Assembly (NCBI GenBank): GCA_963691655.1
Contig: OY829330.1
Span: 186,001 to 250,000 of the forward strand
Length of the DNA stretch: 64,000 bases
Direction of reading: 5' to 3'
Source of the DNA: Toxonevra muliebris
Taxonomy: Eukaryota; Arthropoda; Insecta; Diptera; Pallopteridae
Each line of letters opens with the position of its first letter. The stretch's first letter is position 1. Under the pieces are notes generated by a model that worked only from the letters and a program-made list of their open reading frames with translations, was not told the DNA's origin and made no database searches. A program made the translations under genes and the position numbers. Positions 11,121 to 23,887 of this stretch are shown piece by piece.

Positions 11121-12690
11121 AGATTTTTAAGTCCTTACTCGTACACAGTGAGAAACAATTTTTGGCTATGTGTAATCTATACATTTATTAGTGTAACTAC
11201 AAGTTTATTCCAGAAGAAGTGTTACGATATCATATAATATATCAATTTAAAGAGCTTGACGAGTAGGTTAGCGAAAAATTATCAGATTTAAAATCGGTTA
11301 AGCCAACTCCAAAATATTTGCGTCGGAAGTTTTTCAAAATTCGCTCATTGAATAAAGCATTGAATTCATCGTTGAAAAAATCATTGCTTAAGCGGTAGTA
11401 AATAATAAATAAGAGAAAGAGAGAAGACATGGGTAACGGCATCTGTCAGAATTATCTAACGTATTATTTGCATACACAAAGAACAAAACAAACTCCAACG
11501 AGTAGTTTGGTTCTTTTTTGTTATGTGTTTTTCATTGAGAGATTTCTTCCGCAAAAAAATAGCCTCAGTTACTGGGGCCTTACCGACTAGTAAAAATATA
11601 TTTGTGATCAATTCCTTAATCAGATAGTTTTTGACTTTTTTTTTTACTTTTTTTCAAGTCATTCGCAATGCACTCATGTCAATAAAAGTACATTCAGAAA
11701 CCGAAAAATAGTTACTTCAATATCGAAAGACCCGTAGAAGAGAAGCACCGTTGAAAATAGATTATAGCGATTTTCATCCCGGTTTTAAGAGCTTGTTCCG
11801 ATGAATGTTGCAGTTGTTCTTTAAAAAAAAAATGAAGAGGCAATTGTTAGGGGAAAAAATATATGCGTCGATAGAATCATAAATTAAATACGAACGTTGT
11901 TCAAAAGTAATTATGAACTTAGTACTTTAGATAGAACAGTAGAAAAATATATATTCAAAATATTTTTAACCAGTAGATAATAAAATAGACTGGTTTCGTA
12001 TTTCAGAATTAAAATTGATCTTTTAGAGGATTTTGTTGAATATATAGCATAATGATACCATGCTCCCCCGCTTTAAGGGACTGTTTGGGATTTGGTTATA
12101 AAGATAACCCATGCAGACTGAATATTGTCAGATCGACTGATTTTCTCTATTGATATATATAATGATATATATTTACAGTACCCGCTAGGTTATATAGACT
12201 CTTGTATATATGAACATCCAAACGAGTGAACAAAAAAAGTCCAACTTTTTTGTACACGAGGTTCTAAAGAGTGAACAAGGCTAATCTCTATTATGTGAAC
12301 AGTATTTTAATTTTACATGCTTTTATTTTCAAGTCCGGTTTTGTTTGTACCAATAAACATTATCCGATTTCAAAAATTCTTTTTGCATTATGTTTGTACT
12401 AGCAAGGACCAATAACAGAGCTGCGAAATTTGAAGAAATTTTAGGCCAACAAATTTTGAAAAATCTTAATTTTTTGTACTTTCAAATTGTACCTTTCTGA
12501 TTTCAAAAATTTGTTTACTGGATGTGTAGAAACTTAACTATACTGATATTTTTAATTTGATGCCATCTTTGGCTGTTTTACATGTCCCATAAAAGCCCCT
12601 TTGTTTGCTCAATTTTGTTACATACTGTATATATTTGCGTTTTCGGTTTGTGTTTCGAAGAAAAATATTCATAAATAATTTTTATGAAAC
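11121..12690. other. Noncoding, with dispersed repeat copy 2
   Basis: The segment 11315-11405 matches the repeat at 3625-3712. Nothing else here looks coding. TACAGTACCCGC at about 12176 and ACATACTGTA at about 12622-12631 could be ends of a pogo-like element, but this is not supported further. Confidence 0.5.
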
Positions 12691-13070
12691 TGGGTAGAAA
12701 TTTCTGAAATGTAACCCCAAAACTCAAACGCAAAATTTGAAATGTTACTATCACTGTTCCGGTAGTATTAGTGACTAAAAAACAAAATTAAAAAAAATTT
12801 TGTAAAATATTATTTTTCTTGTTTGTTATAAACAATTAAACTTTTACATAGCTGTTTTTTCAAATTGACATTTTTATTGAATGGCTTAATAAAAATTAAC
12901 CATTCTTAGCTCAAATTAATTATAAAAGATGGCTTTACAAAACATTAAAAGTTATTAACATAAAACTTTTTAAATATTACTAAGAAATCAGATTTTTATA
13001 AACAAAAGAATTTTTAACAATGTTCTGCGCCTCGCAAAAAAATTATTTCAAAATCATCATATCCGTTACT

Positions 13071-13752
13071 TATCGACAGAAATTTTGGTGTAAGATATCT
13101 CATGGCACTATATTAAGTCAAAAGTTATGATTTCTTGTGTAATGTGGGTATAATCGCGCCAAGCGCAGCGTTTTATAATGATAACACAGTGCAACGAAAT
13201 TTCAACATCTGCCTTATGCACGAGATTTACTAACGGTTTTATAAAAATTTATGGCCGCTGATTACGATTGCGTTCTCAGTTTTTCTCCATCACATCTAGT
13301 TCCTCCACAATTTATATCTGAAGTCGGAAAAATGGGGTATTCAGGGGCTATTAAGAAATTTCTTTATTTCAACAGATAACAATTGGATGTCTGAAGCAAA
13401 ATTGTTAACCGCAAAAAGATAAATAATTTTTGTCTATTCACTTTTCACCCGTCTCCTACCCTTCCATTTGAAAATGAGGGTTTTTGGATAAATAGCCAAT
13501 AAAACAAAAACCGTTGAGAAAACTATTATGCTGCAAAAATTTTTTCTTGTTAAAAACTATGAGGGGTCATAGAACATTGGAAATTAGAACGAGTAAATCT
13601 CGTGCATAAGACAGATGTTGAAATTTCGTTGCACTGTGTTATCAGTATAGAACGCTGCGCTTGGCGCGATTGTACCCACGTTACACAAGAAATCATAACT
13701 TATGACTTAATATAGTGCCATGAGATTTTTGACACAAAAATTTTTGTCGATA
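13071..13752. mobile_element. Inner long-TIR foldback element
   Basis: Arms 13071-13232 and 13592-13752 are inverted copies, traced by TATCGACAGAAATTTT, GCGCCAAGCGCAGCG, CAGTGCAACGAAATTTCAAC and GCACGAGATTTACT. The 360-bp centre is noncoding. It sits wholly inside the larger long-TIR element. Confidence 0.8.
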
Positions 13753-14028
13753 ACACTGGAATACAAAATTTCACTTTAAAAATATAATATGAACCAAAGT
13801 ATGTTTTCTAAACTAAATCGAGGACGCTGAATACGATTATCGTATATATATATATTAATTTTTTTTTCTATGGGTAAGTTTTGGAAATATGGCAAAATAA
13901 CGGTTTTTCAGGTTATAGTTTTACTTACAGTCTAATATCTATTTACCTATAGTATCGACCGATCCAAGTTGTGTATCATAGGAATTATAATTATATTACA
14001 CGTCTTATGTTGCTATGTTTGGTAAAAT

Positions 14029-15025
14029 CGGGTGACAATCGTAAAGTGACGCACACATTTCAGCAGTTATTTTCAAAAGGACGTACTTCCATTAAGTACA
14101 ATTAAGTGTTAACATTGCTGAATATATAAGCATTCATTTGAACCCCACCTCATTCAATATAACCTCCTTTAGCCTGCACACATGCCTTCAATCGATCCGG
14201 AAATCGTAGGACTGTTCGCCGCAGGACTTCCTGATCAATTTCAGTCCAGGCTTTCTCTAATGAATTTGTCAGCGACTCCAGTGGTGCTGAGATGCACAAG
14301 CCTTACTCTTTAAAATACCTTAACGGAAGCTGGCTTTTGAACTCGGCCAACAGTCCTATTTTGTTGCGATGGTGATGTTATCCACATTCAGTCATTTTGC
14401 GCATTGAAATGTTGTTCAACCGTGAAAATTTTTTCATCTGTAAAAAAGATATTTTCAACATTTTTTAACACGGAGGAGCGTAGCAACGCCTTGCATCTTT
14501 GCAGTCGCGAATCTTTCTTTTTTTGTGTCAGATCTTGAGCTTTTCGGAGCTTGTACGGCTTAAGATTAAGCTTTGATTTTGCAATGATTCGCACTGTTTC
14601 ACGGTTTACTCCCACTTCCTTAGCGATTTTTCTCATTGAGCGCCTGGGATTTCGCTTGATTCGTTTACGAATTTTTTCTGTTAAACCAGTAGTGGCAACT
14701 GTTGAAAATTTTCCCCGGTCTTTATCTCCAAAACCCCCAGTTTCATTATATCGAATAATAGCTCGGTCTACCGTACGACTTGACAAATTTAAAGCCTTTG
14801 CAATTTGACGGCTACTATAATTTGCCAAATGAAATTTTATAATTTCACGACGAATATTTTCCTTGTCCATTTTTATGGAAATTTCAAAATGTAATAACAA
14901 AAATTCTAATGAAATTAAAAGCAAAGCCAATGATGAATGAATTTGCTTTTTAAATTAAAGTAACGGTAAATGGCAAAGCTTGCTGCAGAGTATTAAACTT
15001 GCGTCACTTTACAATTGTCACCCTG
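14029..15025 (-). mobile_element. Tc1/mariner-superfamily element with internally deleted transposase
   Basis: Terminal repeats CGGGTGACAATCGTAAAGTG (14029) and the inverse of CACTTTACAATTGTCACCCT (about 15005-15024) flank it, with TA beyond the right end. The minus-strand frame (methionine at about 14868 for the MDKENIRREIIKFHLANYSS start; an upstream in-frame start at 14930 is less likely) encodes paired HTH domains (SSRQIAKALNLSSRTVDRAI; SMRKIAKEVGVNRETVRIIA) and FFTDEKIF with the first catalytic Asp. It then breaks at 14388. A transposase C-terminus (EKAWTEIDQEVLRR, FPDRLKACVQAKGG) is still visible at about 14160-14265, so the middle carrying the other catalytic acids has been deleted. 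Confidence 0.85.
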
Positions 15026-15871
15026 TAGATGTTGAAAGTTCAAAATTGCATCTTGGGAGGCATATTCGCACCTGAATTTTCGGAATTAAATTTATTTATT
15101 GTTGAATTAATGAATAAGAAATCAACTTTCAATTCACCGTCAATCAAACTTACCAATATCATTGTATTTTTCCAACATTACGTCGATGAGTTGGGCATGA
15201 TTGGCACTTTTATAATTTCTCAAAAAATTTTGAGCAACATTCGCAAATGCTTCCAATGCTTCTCGTATTGACTCTTTTTTTTTTTTTTGTTGGAACAGAC
15301 AAAAGAAGTATTCAAAAAAACAGCACTCAGACAAGTTTTACGTCCATTGTACTATATCCTGTGTTCCCTTTTGCTATTTTTTAAATCTACCCGATTTATT
15401 AATAAATCTTAGCATTGATTTTTTGTAATGGCAATTTCGGAAACCCTCTTTGTAATGATTTCATTGCGCTAGCGTTATTTTTCAACGCTCTAACGAAATT
15501 CTTTTTTATTTTATAGACCAGACCGAATTGTGAGAAACATTTCGAGTTTTCGAGAATATTTTATTTTTACTCAATCCTTGATTACTTTGTCATTTTTGAT
15601 CCGATTGCTATAATTTTATGCTTAAAATTTTTTAATGAAATGGTCTATCGATTCAAAAAATAAAACTTTGTGATTACTTTTTGTGAGAAAGAAAACTAAT
15701 AAACTAATACTATGTAAAAGTTTAATTGATTATAACAAACAAGAAAAATTATATTTTACAAAATGTTTTTTTAATTTTGTTTTTTAGTTACTAATACTAC
15801 CCGAACAGTGACAGTAACATTTCAAATTTTGCGTTTGAGTTTTGGTGTTACATTTCAGAAATTTCTACCCA

Positions 15872-18800
15872 ACTAATGTTTAAATACAATAAATTAAATA
15901 CGATGATGCATTTAATGGACCCTATCAGACTAGGGACAAAAGTGGATAAATATCTCGAAGATTTAGGAAAAATGCTTGTTTCCGAGTTTTTTTAATCTTA
16001 ACCTCCAAAAAAAATGGTCGAAAATAACAAAAAATTCACAAAATGATCAATTTAATTTTTTTTTTCAAATAAATTTTATTCAATGTGCATTCCAATGCAG
16101 TTTTGTTATCGTGAAGGACACAATTTCGATTAAATTATTGACTTGTCATTACTGATGATGTACCCAACCTCAAAAAAATTACCAAAAATGTCAAAAATAG
16201 TCAGAGGCTCATTTTTTTCAAATGTTTATTAGTGGGAATTTGGGCCATTATTAATGATAAGAAACCCAAATGAGGTTAGCATATATTCTCTTAACTCGTG
16301 TAGTCACAGCATTGAAAGAGATTTTCCGAGTCGGGGTACTCTGAGCAATAATGGGCTAAAGAATTAATTACATTTTAAGTTTGTCTCCTAAAACTGCTGA
16401 GAACGAATCTGTGGTCAAAAACTTCCCATCACATCACGATTTAGAATGGGATCGAAACCACTAAAAATAGCGTTTTTGGCCATTTTTGAAAAATACCTGA
16501 ACCCTAAAGTGTTACAAACTTCGAAATTAATAAATAAAAGACTGAATCATGCCTTTCGAAGGAGCCCTAAGCCAAATTGTTTACATGCGCCCTTAAAGCA
16601 GTGGATGTGTTTATGTCTAGGGATAAAGGAAAAAAATGTACACAGAATGGATTTTATCTTATTTACACCCACGGTCTGAGATAGTGAAAAGTGCAGTGGT
16701 CCAAAGTATTTTAAGGCCCGCTGGTTGCAGTCAGAATCCCCAAAACCTTCCCCCTAAATACAGCCTTGGTTGGGTATATTTGTTGGAACCAAATGCTGGT
16801 GCAAAAACATAGTAATATTCAACACAGTCCACAAAATATTCACCATTAACTAATTCGAAAGCCATAGCCATAGACGATATCCATACCACCAGGACAAGAA
16901 CAATGATCCTCAAAGTAGAGCTAAATCATTCTCATAATGAAATATTTAGAAAATGAAAAATTGAAAACATAAAGAATGAGATAGAAAAGGCAGTTCTCAA
17001 AATCATACGAACAATTTTGGAGGGTCTGTCAGCTCCTGTGATCACATAATTTTCTGTATGAGGATGCGGAGTCTTATTTGACTTTATGTCCCGGCGAAGT
17101 GTGGCTACTATAGCCAAAATGAGCAGTTTTAATAAATTTTAAGATTACTTAGTACAAACATGAAAGTTTATCCCTATTTTCATACCAAGCACTGCTATTT
17201 TTTTACAGTCATTATGGGTTGTGAGAGCCTTTTAGTTTTTATAATTCTGTTAAAGTTTTTAAGATAAAAATTATTTTTAAGTTGTTATTCATATCTAAAC
17301 ATTATATAAATATATTGATAAAAAAAAATATTGTTTGCGTGATATGAAACTTTTTCCTTATATCACTATCATTATTATGGTCACAAATAATGATAGTGAT
17401 ATGTATGCAAATACATGTATATTGGTTTTGGAAAATTTTGAAGGGATCCTCTAGTTTTCCCATTGAATTATTTTAATATCAAAAATTGAAGGAAGGAGGA
17501 AATCCTATTAATTTCATGTTATTTTTCTCAGAGTGCATAGACCACTTCACGGATATTTTGTGGTTATATGGCAGCGGCGGTAGCTGCAAAGACCCCACAT
17601 AATTACTGCAATGTATGCTGTACAGAAAACCTTGTAAAATATGATTTAACATATATATTTCATGTTGCTGAGGAAGGATAGTAGTCCTCCAGTTCTGACT
17701 ATAGATATTTCTCTAAAACAACCGCAGGATGACATACTAAGTTTAACCTGTCCGGCACTGAAGGAAACGGGTTTATTTAAATGGGAAGTACGCATTTATA
17801 TTTTCCTTCCTCGGGTCATTAAAACTGTTATCATGGATTTTTGACATTAGTTGTACTTTTTTAAATAGAGAATCCTGCGTAATGTATTTTATGTTTGGAT
17901 ATTTCATGCTAATAATGGGGATCTGTGTTTGTAGATATATAAATATGTGAGTATGATTTATTTACAATGTAATGTGCTTAGTTTTTTGCAGCATTGTGAA
18001 TTTTACAAACTTTTCAAAACTTAAACTAAAAACAAATAAATAAACACTTTTTTTTCTTTTGTTTAAACTAAATTGACTAGGTTTTGTTCTTGTCTTTTGA
18101 TTTTTATATTAAACTTACACAGAGTATTATAAATATATTAAATAAATGTATTTCATGTTATTTATAAACACAACAAAAAAATATAAACAAAAAAAGTATG
18201 TACAATAGCTAAGTTTGAATTTGACTAGGTAAAGTTTCCTTACATGCGTTTTGTATGTGTGTGTGTTTGTTAAGTAACTCAATACATATTAAATATCATT
18301 TTCATATTTTTGTTGGGTTTGCTTAGGTTATTTAATTTTGTTTAATTAAAATAATATTTTTATATTTAAATAACTAAATTATTTATTTTTGCATAGTCTA
18401 TTTTAAATAATTATGTTCCATTATATGTTTTTGTATTGCTGTTCTAAGATTATTATCAACAAAATTAATTTTTTTAATATTATTATTATTATTACATATA
18501 TTATTATGCATAATTGTATTTTCTCTTTCATTTTGGGTAAAGAAAATATGTGTTTCTTTTTCTTGTACAGAAAAAAGTAGAAAATTATTTATTTTTATGT
18601 ATTTAAAATATTTGTGTATTCTTTTAAATTATACATAGTTTAAAATTTTAGGTACATTTTTGCTCTTCCACTTCCACTAATTTTTCTACTTGTTTTTAAT
18701 TTTCCCTTTTTGCTTTTGCATAAGCGAAAATAATACAGCAATTCATTGAAGAAATGTTATTAATTCCTTGCTTTCGCTTTGAATTTTTTGCTTATTATTG

Positions 18801-18903
18801 GTTAAAATTTTTCTACATATATTCATATTTTCTTTAATAATTATTATTATATTTTGTTCTACAACATTTATTGCATTGTTCGCACTTTACATTTTGTGAT
18901 AAA
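15872..18903. other. Noncoding stretch
   Basis: No supported gene. A small perfect hairpin occurs at 17359-17402 (ATATCACTATCATTATT and its inverse around an 8-10 base loop). The open frame at 17662-17844 has a more protein-like composition than its neighbours but matches nothing recognised. 18000-18880 is extremely AT-rich. Confidence 0.5.
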
Positions 18904-19511
18904 GGCATGTGCAGGCACACGCGACTTTGTAGCAGTGTTGTTGCAGCGCTTCCGGTGCTGCAAAGTCTCAAACTTCGAAATCGCCCATTTGTGGCTCTGA
19001 AGTCGCAGATGCTGATCTCTTTTCATTAATTTTTCAGTGGCAGAAAAATTATTGTAAAAAAATGAAAAATTAGTAGCTTTACTGATTGCTTTAAATGAAG
19101 GAAATGTAGAGTCAAGGGATGCGTAGAAACACGCAGTATTGCCGTTTCTACAGAAGTTTTGAAAACGTTACATATTATGTTATACGAGCAACCACGTTCG
19201 AGCAAACCACTGTCGCAGAATTTGGCCCAAAACTTATCAAAAACGAAAAATTGATTGAAAATGTACGGAAACATCTTATAAAGGAAAAATAAATAAACTA
19301 CAATATCTTCTAAAGCAAAAACTAAATGCGTTAACCTGAGGGAAATTATATTATTACAACTTGTGCCACAGAAGAAAGAATAATAAAAAATCTTGCGTCG
19401 CGACCTCAGAACTGGAAAATCGCAAAGTGTGAAGTAACGTGTGATTTCGAAGTTTAAGAGCTTGTAGCACCGAAAACGATGCAACAGCGCTGCGACTTAT
19501 TCGCGCATGGC
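18904..19511. repeat. Foldback element with about 100-bp inverted arms
   Basis: The left arm (18904-19005: GTTGTTGCAGCGCTTCCGGT, then CTCAAACTTCGAAATCGC) returns inverted at about 19390-19511 (GATTTCGAAGTTTAAGAG, CGAAAACGATGCAACAGCGC). Similarity is about 75-80%. The open frame at 19026-19484 on the minus strand spans the interior and one arm and is not regarded as a gene. Confidence 0.6.
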
Positions 19512-20402
19512 TTAACTTTTATAGTATAAATAATATTTGAATACTCGTAATTTAAAACATCATATAAATCACTATACTTCTACATTTATGCTTCCGTACA
19601 TTTTCAATCACCTTTTCGTGATCGCTTATTTGTTCAGCACAGTTGCTTAGGTATGGGGGAAGAGGGGACAGGGGTTAAGGGAATAAATTCTCTCAGTAAT
19701 TCAGACAAAATTTAAAAAATTTTTAATATGTATTTAGTTATATTTTGAAAATAAAAAAAAATGGTTAAGCAATTTAAAAATTTTTTCGAATTTTTTCAAA
19801 ATTCATAACTACATATTGAATTGCTTGAAATTTATTGATTGCCAGAGCTGGAAAAGAATACATTCAATTTGATTTCATTCATTGAAGTTACAGTTAATGA
19901 ATACAGTCAGCGTTCGATAATGTGAACATCCACTAACGTGACCAAATTTTTTCTCCATTGACTAAACTAAAACAAGAACAAAAGTCTGAAAGCTTTATAA
20001 CGTGAACAAAATTTCTTAGAAATTGTGTATCAATTTTCATGATTTTAATAGTTTCGGGAATCCTTTAGATATGTTTACAATGAAAATTTTACGGTTTTTA
20101 AGTCATGACTGTTTTGAAGTCACTTAGATACATTCAAAGCCACTTGAAGTCATAAATCATATTAAGAAATCAAAAATTTCTAAAAATTTCCAAAAATAAC
20201 AAGGTTCTGAAAGTGAATTGTGATAGAACTCCAATATGAAATACATTTTTAGTTTAGAAAATACTTTTGAAAACACACTGCGTATAAAAGGTGAAAATTT
20301 GATACATTTTTGGAATTTGGATTTGTTTTTACAAAAAACAAGTTTACAGATTTTTGTTGTTCAGTGATCTATAATAAAATTTTATGGGCAACATATATAT
20401 TG
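19512..20402. other. Noncoding
   Basis: AT-rich sequence with no recognised protein similarity. A CAGTCAGCGTTCGATAATG sequence near 19905 could be a degenerate pogo-like end, but no partner terminus is seen. Confidence 0.4.
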
Positions 20403-20506
20403 AACATATTAACCCTCTATCAACCCTCGTAATGGATCAAAAATGTAACTTTTTTAGAAAGGGGGAAAAATACCCATAATGCTGTGGGCCAAAGGGTTAA
20501 TATGTT
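20403..20506. mobile_element. Tiny TTAA-flanked MITE
   Basis: AACATATTAACCCT (20403-20416) is the exact inverse of AGGGTTAATATGTT (20493-20506). TTAA at 20409-20412 and 20497-20500 would be the target duplication of an 84-bp piggyBac-type MITE with CCCT...AGGG ends. Confidence 0.5.
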
Positions 20507-21006
20507 GGAAGAAAATTCGACTATAAATTGCTGAACATACAAACAAGCTCTGATGCAAAACTAACAAGTTGTCTTATGGTTTATTATACTTAATCTCTTA
20601 GAAATGGGTAAACTTTAGGCTCGCGTAAAAAAAACTAAACGTGAGCTTTTAAAACGCCGAGACCCGTATAATTTTTTTCCGAATTCTATCAGAATCCACT
20701 TTCAAAACCTTGTTTTTTTGTTTGTTGAACTGTGTATTCGGTGAATAAGTTTCATGCGATAGTGAATGAGTTTGAAAAGGGACAAATTTGCACTAAATAA
20801 ACATCATAATAGAAAGTTTTTAATGAAATTTCATAAAAGTCGGAGTCTCATGATCCTTTTTTTAAATTTCTGATGTTTTTTGAATTCATGGCCAAATACA
20901 TGGGTAAAATTTTGTCTACCCTAATGGGGATTTCTATCGTGAGCTGCATCTTTGGCACGACAAAAAAACTGCGCATTTTCGAAAAACAGTCTACGACAAT
21001 CGGGGC

Positions 21007-21141
21007 GTTTCCCGGGTGCAATTCAGAAAAGCTGATTTCGAAGTGATTAATCAAAAATCAGTAATCGTCTTAGAAACGGCATGATGCATTAGTTTTTAAC
21101 ACACTTTCAAAGCAGCTTTTCTGATTTTGCACCCGGGAAAC
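21007..21141. repeat. Short foldback element, GTTTCCCGGGTGCAA arms
   Basis: GTTTCCCGGGTGCAATTCAG plus AAAAGCTG at 21007-21034 is inverted at 21113-21141 with one or two differences. The loop is about 78 bp. It is noncoding. 21142-22002 holds nothing else that I can identify. Confidence 0.7.
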
Positions 21142-22284
21142 ACACACAATGATGCGTTTGTGTGCGGCAGTTCATATAACAACATAAATTGCGTTTGTCT
21201 GCGCTTGCATTAATACTTTAGAAAAATTTATTAGAGTTATCGTTTTTGAACGTGTTGGGATATACAAATGTTCACGAACGGTCGACTCAACAAGTGGTTT
21301 ATAAACACATATTGCTCGGTTTACAAAAACCAAACGTGGAGTTAGTACGTGTAGGTAAAAGTTCGTGTATCGGCACGAATCTTAAAACCACCAAAACCAA
21401 CAACAACGATCATTACTAATTATCACCTGTGCGGCCTCTGATGCCTTGTAATCTTCACATACACATACTGATGACCAGAGCTCGGATTTTGTTGGCTTGC
21501 CATCTTAATAAACTCCGTTTAAGACCTTTAAATTCAAAATATGAAACGTTTTTAGATTATTTTTCGCTTTTTTGGCGTTTTTACTTTTTAAGTAAATTTT
21601 TTACCCAATTATATTAATTTTTTTCACATTTTGAAAGTGTGAAAATGGACATAAATTTTGAATTTTTCCAATACTAAAAAATGTGGCATTACCTTTTTGT
21701 ATTGGAAAAATTTTAAATTGGTCTTCTCCAACAAACATTTTGGTTTGAGATCAAAAAGGTCGTTTTTATTGTATGGTAATAATTATAGTTATCAAATTGA
21801 GAAAATTGTACTTCTCAACTGGAGTTCTAACGTAATTCTTTGAAGGCTACTACTTTTTCTTTTTTTTATTTCTAATTGTCTTTATAACGTAGGCGTCGTG
21901 TCCATTATCATGCCAATTCATTTCCAACAAAATGTCAGGCTCTTCATTTCTGACAATTCGCTCGCTCTGCTCTGTTTTTGTTTTGGGAGTGTGTTAGTGC
22001 TTGGGTGCGATTCTGTAACTCGTTAGCGACAGTTTTCGGATCTCTAAGTGCGATTCTGTAACAAATTTTTAGCGATATTTGTCGCAAAGTTTGAAATTTC
22101 GCTTACGACAATTATCGTTAACTTTGCGATGAAAAATTTTGTGTCGTTAAGCTTTGCGACAATAATCGAAACACATTTGTAGTGAAATTTAGAAGCGATT
22201 TTGTGAAATATTTAAGGTAAATTGTTTAATTAATTAAAAAAAACAGACAAATTTATTTATTTATTTTTCCTACTCCAGAAGAAT

Positions 22285-22488
22285 GCATTTAAATATTTGG
22301 TGTACGACATAATCACAATAGCAAATGACAACGTTGTAGTAGATCGGGCAAATTTTCGTCTTGTTGATGGCCTTTTCCATTTAGATGACGAGGAGTTTAA
22401 AAAGATGTACCGCATTACTCTCGACTTTGTACAAACTGTTATTAGCGAAATCACGGAGAAACTGAAAGGGCACCGAATTACTGCATAA
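22285..22488 (+). pseudogene. Harbinger transposase N-terminal fragment
   Basis: The frame reads FRLVDGLFHLDDEEFKKMYR, then ITLDFVQTVISEITEKLKGH. This matches the N-terminal region of Harbinger nucleases, where a FKKRFRLSKxTV-type segment precedes the DDE core. It stops at 22488 after HRITA, and the sequence to 23180 does not continue the protein. Confidence 0.65.
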
Positions 22489-23329
22489 TTTGCGGAAAAG
22501 CAAGTAAAAATTTGTAGAAAACTAGCTGACATGGCAAACTTTGTTGTGCCCAAGTTATGTTATTTGTTTTTAATCCAAATTCTCCCAGAATAAAACGAAT
22601 TAAAAAGTCCGAAATAACATAAATTCTGTAGTTTGTGGCGTGATGCTATTACATACATCACACACAGTGCTATCGCTGTCACTTCAATTGAAGTTTTTCA
22701 CTTCATTTTCAAGCCTGACACTTCGTCACTTCCTCTTTCATAAAAACACTTCGGTTTCTCAGTTTCAATGAAAGACTAAAATCGATAAAAAAAAAAATCT
22801 AAATATGCTCATCTCTGTAATATTCTCCGACTGTAGTCAGATCGGTGTGTTTGAATTTATATCCCCTATAAAAAGTAAAAAGATACCATTTAGAATACAT
22901 CCTTTAGTATATTCTGAGACCTTTTGTGTTTCTTTAAATACCTATGTAGCAACACTGATGACGCACTGTCATATAATTTATTAGAATTTGATTGAAAATT
23001 AAGAGGTAGACGAAGAATTCTGCCATTTTGTTTTTGGCTTGAAAAATTCCCTAAAACAAATTATGTACCCTCTTTCAAAAAGTTTTGTCGGAGCCTTATT
23101 GTGTCTGCCACACAGTAGCGCTCCACCGAAAGTTTTTTTTTTCGCAAACTAAGCACATAAAACCAGATAAATTGTGAAAATATGTGAGTTTCTTATTACG
23201 CATCAAAAAACACTTCACTTTTTTAAAAATCATTTCGATTTTTTTCACTTCACAAAAAAATTTCAAAACGACAGCCCTGATCACACATATGATTTTATAT
23301 AAGATGTTATATGGAGATCGAACTAATAC

Positions 23330-23621
23330 AAAATCTATAGGTATTTGCTGCTCTACTACATGCTACCAGCGGTCGGTTGGTAAGCAGTGGGGCATTTCGA
23401 TAAGTCAGCCGTTGATATGTCGAAGCATCCATGGGGTAACAGACACAATCAACAAAAATATGATACGGGAGTATGTTCTTATTCCCATGACTCCAGTAGA
23501 GCGGCATGCTGCCAAAGCTAAATGTATACCTATGCGCAGTCCTTTCGAATATGCCAACTGTTCAATTGACTGTAGCTTTGTTGCTGTTCGGGACCATACG
23601 ATTACGAAGAAGCATATGTAA
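23330..23621 (+). pseudogene. Harbinger transposase DDE-core fragment
   Basis: The frame contains ISQPLICRSIHGVTDTINKN, MIREYVLIPMTPVERHAAKA, FEYANCSIDCSFVAVRDH. The SQPxxxRxIxxVTDxI and GxIDCTF/VAI patterns, with the first catalytic Asp in SIDCS, are characteristic of PIF/Harbinger nucleases. It ends at a stop at 23621; the later catalytic residues are absent. Confidence 0.75.
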
Positions 23622-23887
23622 ATTGCCATGGATATAACTCTTTTTATATTTTTAATCTTAATTTAAATATTTTAAATTAATAAATTAAAAACAATAACAG
23701 AAATGTCACTTGCCAACGTTGCCACTTTTTTCACTTTTCTTAGCGAAAATTTGTAGCTAAGAATTTTCAGCGATAATTGTCGCTAACACAGAGTTACAGA
23801 ATCAGTGCATCGTTAGTGCAAGTGATAAAATCGCAAATTGCGATAGCGATTGTCGGTCGCTAAGAAAGTTACAGAATCGCACCTCTT

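Larger units (their letters stand above)
12691..15871. mobile_element. Composite element bounded by about 161-bp long inverted repeats
   Basis: 12691-12851 (TGGGTAGAAATTTCTGAAAT ... CTTTTACATAG) is repeated inverted at 15710-15871 with few differences. The 2.86 kb interior contains a second long-inverted-repeat unit (13071-13752) and a deleted Tc1/mariner (14029-15025). The long termini and lack of an own transposase suggest a foldback/long-TIR non-autonomous element that later received insertions. Confidence 0.7.
22003..23884 (+). mobile_element. PIF/Harbinger transposon relic
   Basis: Ends GGGTGCGATTCTGTAACT and AGTTACAGAATCGCACCT are inverted, and CTT flanks both sides (22000-22002, 23885-23887), fitting the 3-bp target duplication of PIF/Harbinger. 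Subterminal sequence repeats the theme GTCGCTAA/TTAGCGAC many times. It contains two separated transposase pieces on the plus strand, described separately. The transposase is broken and incomplete, so the copy is inactive. Confidence 0.8.

Noticed and set aside
12176..12631. pogo-like element (TACAGTACCCGC ... ACATACTGTA)
   Set aside because: Termini share only a few bases; no transposase and no clear inverted repeat.
16446..17117. Possible small genes at 16446-16679, 16731-16913 and 16932-17117
   Set aside because: Short frames without splice context, recognised domains or compositional signal.
17662..17844. Possible exon (SPPVLTIDISLKQPQDD...)
   Set aside because: Composition looks protein-like, but it is short, isolated and matches no family I recognise.
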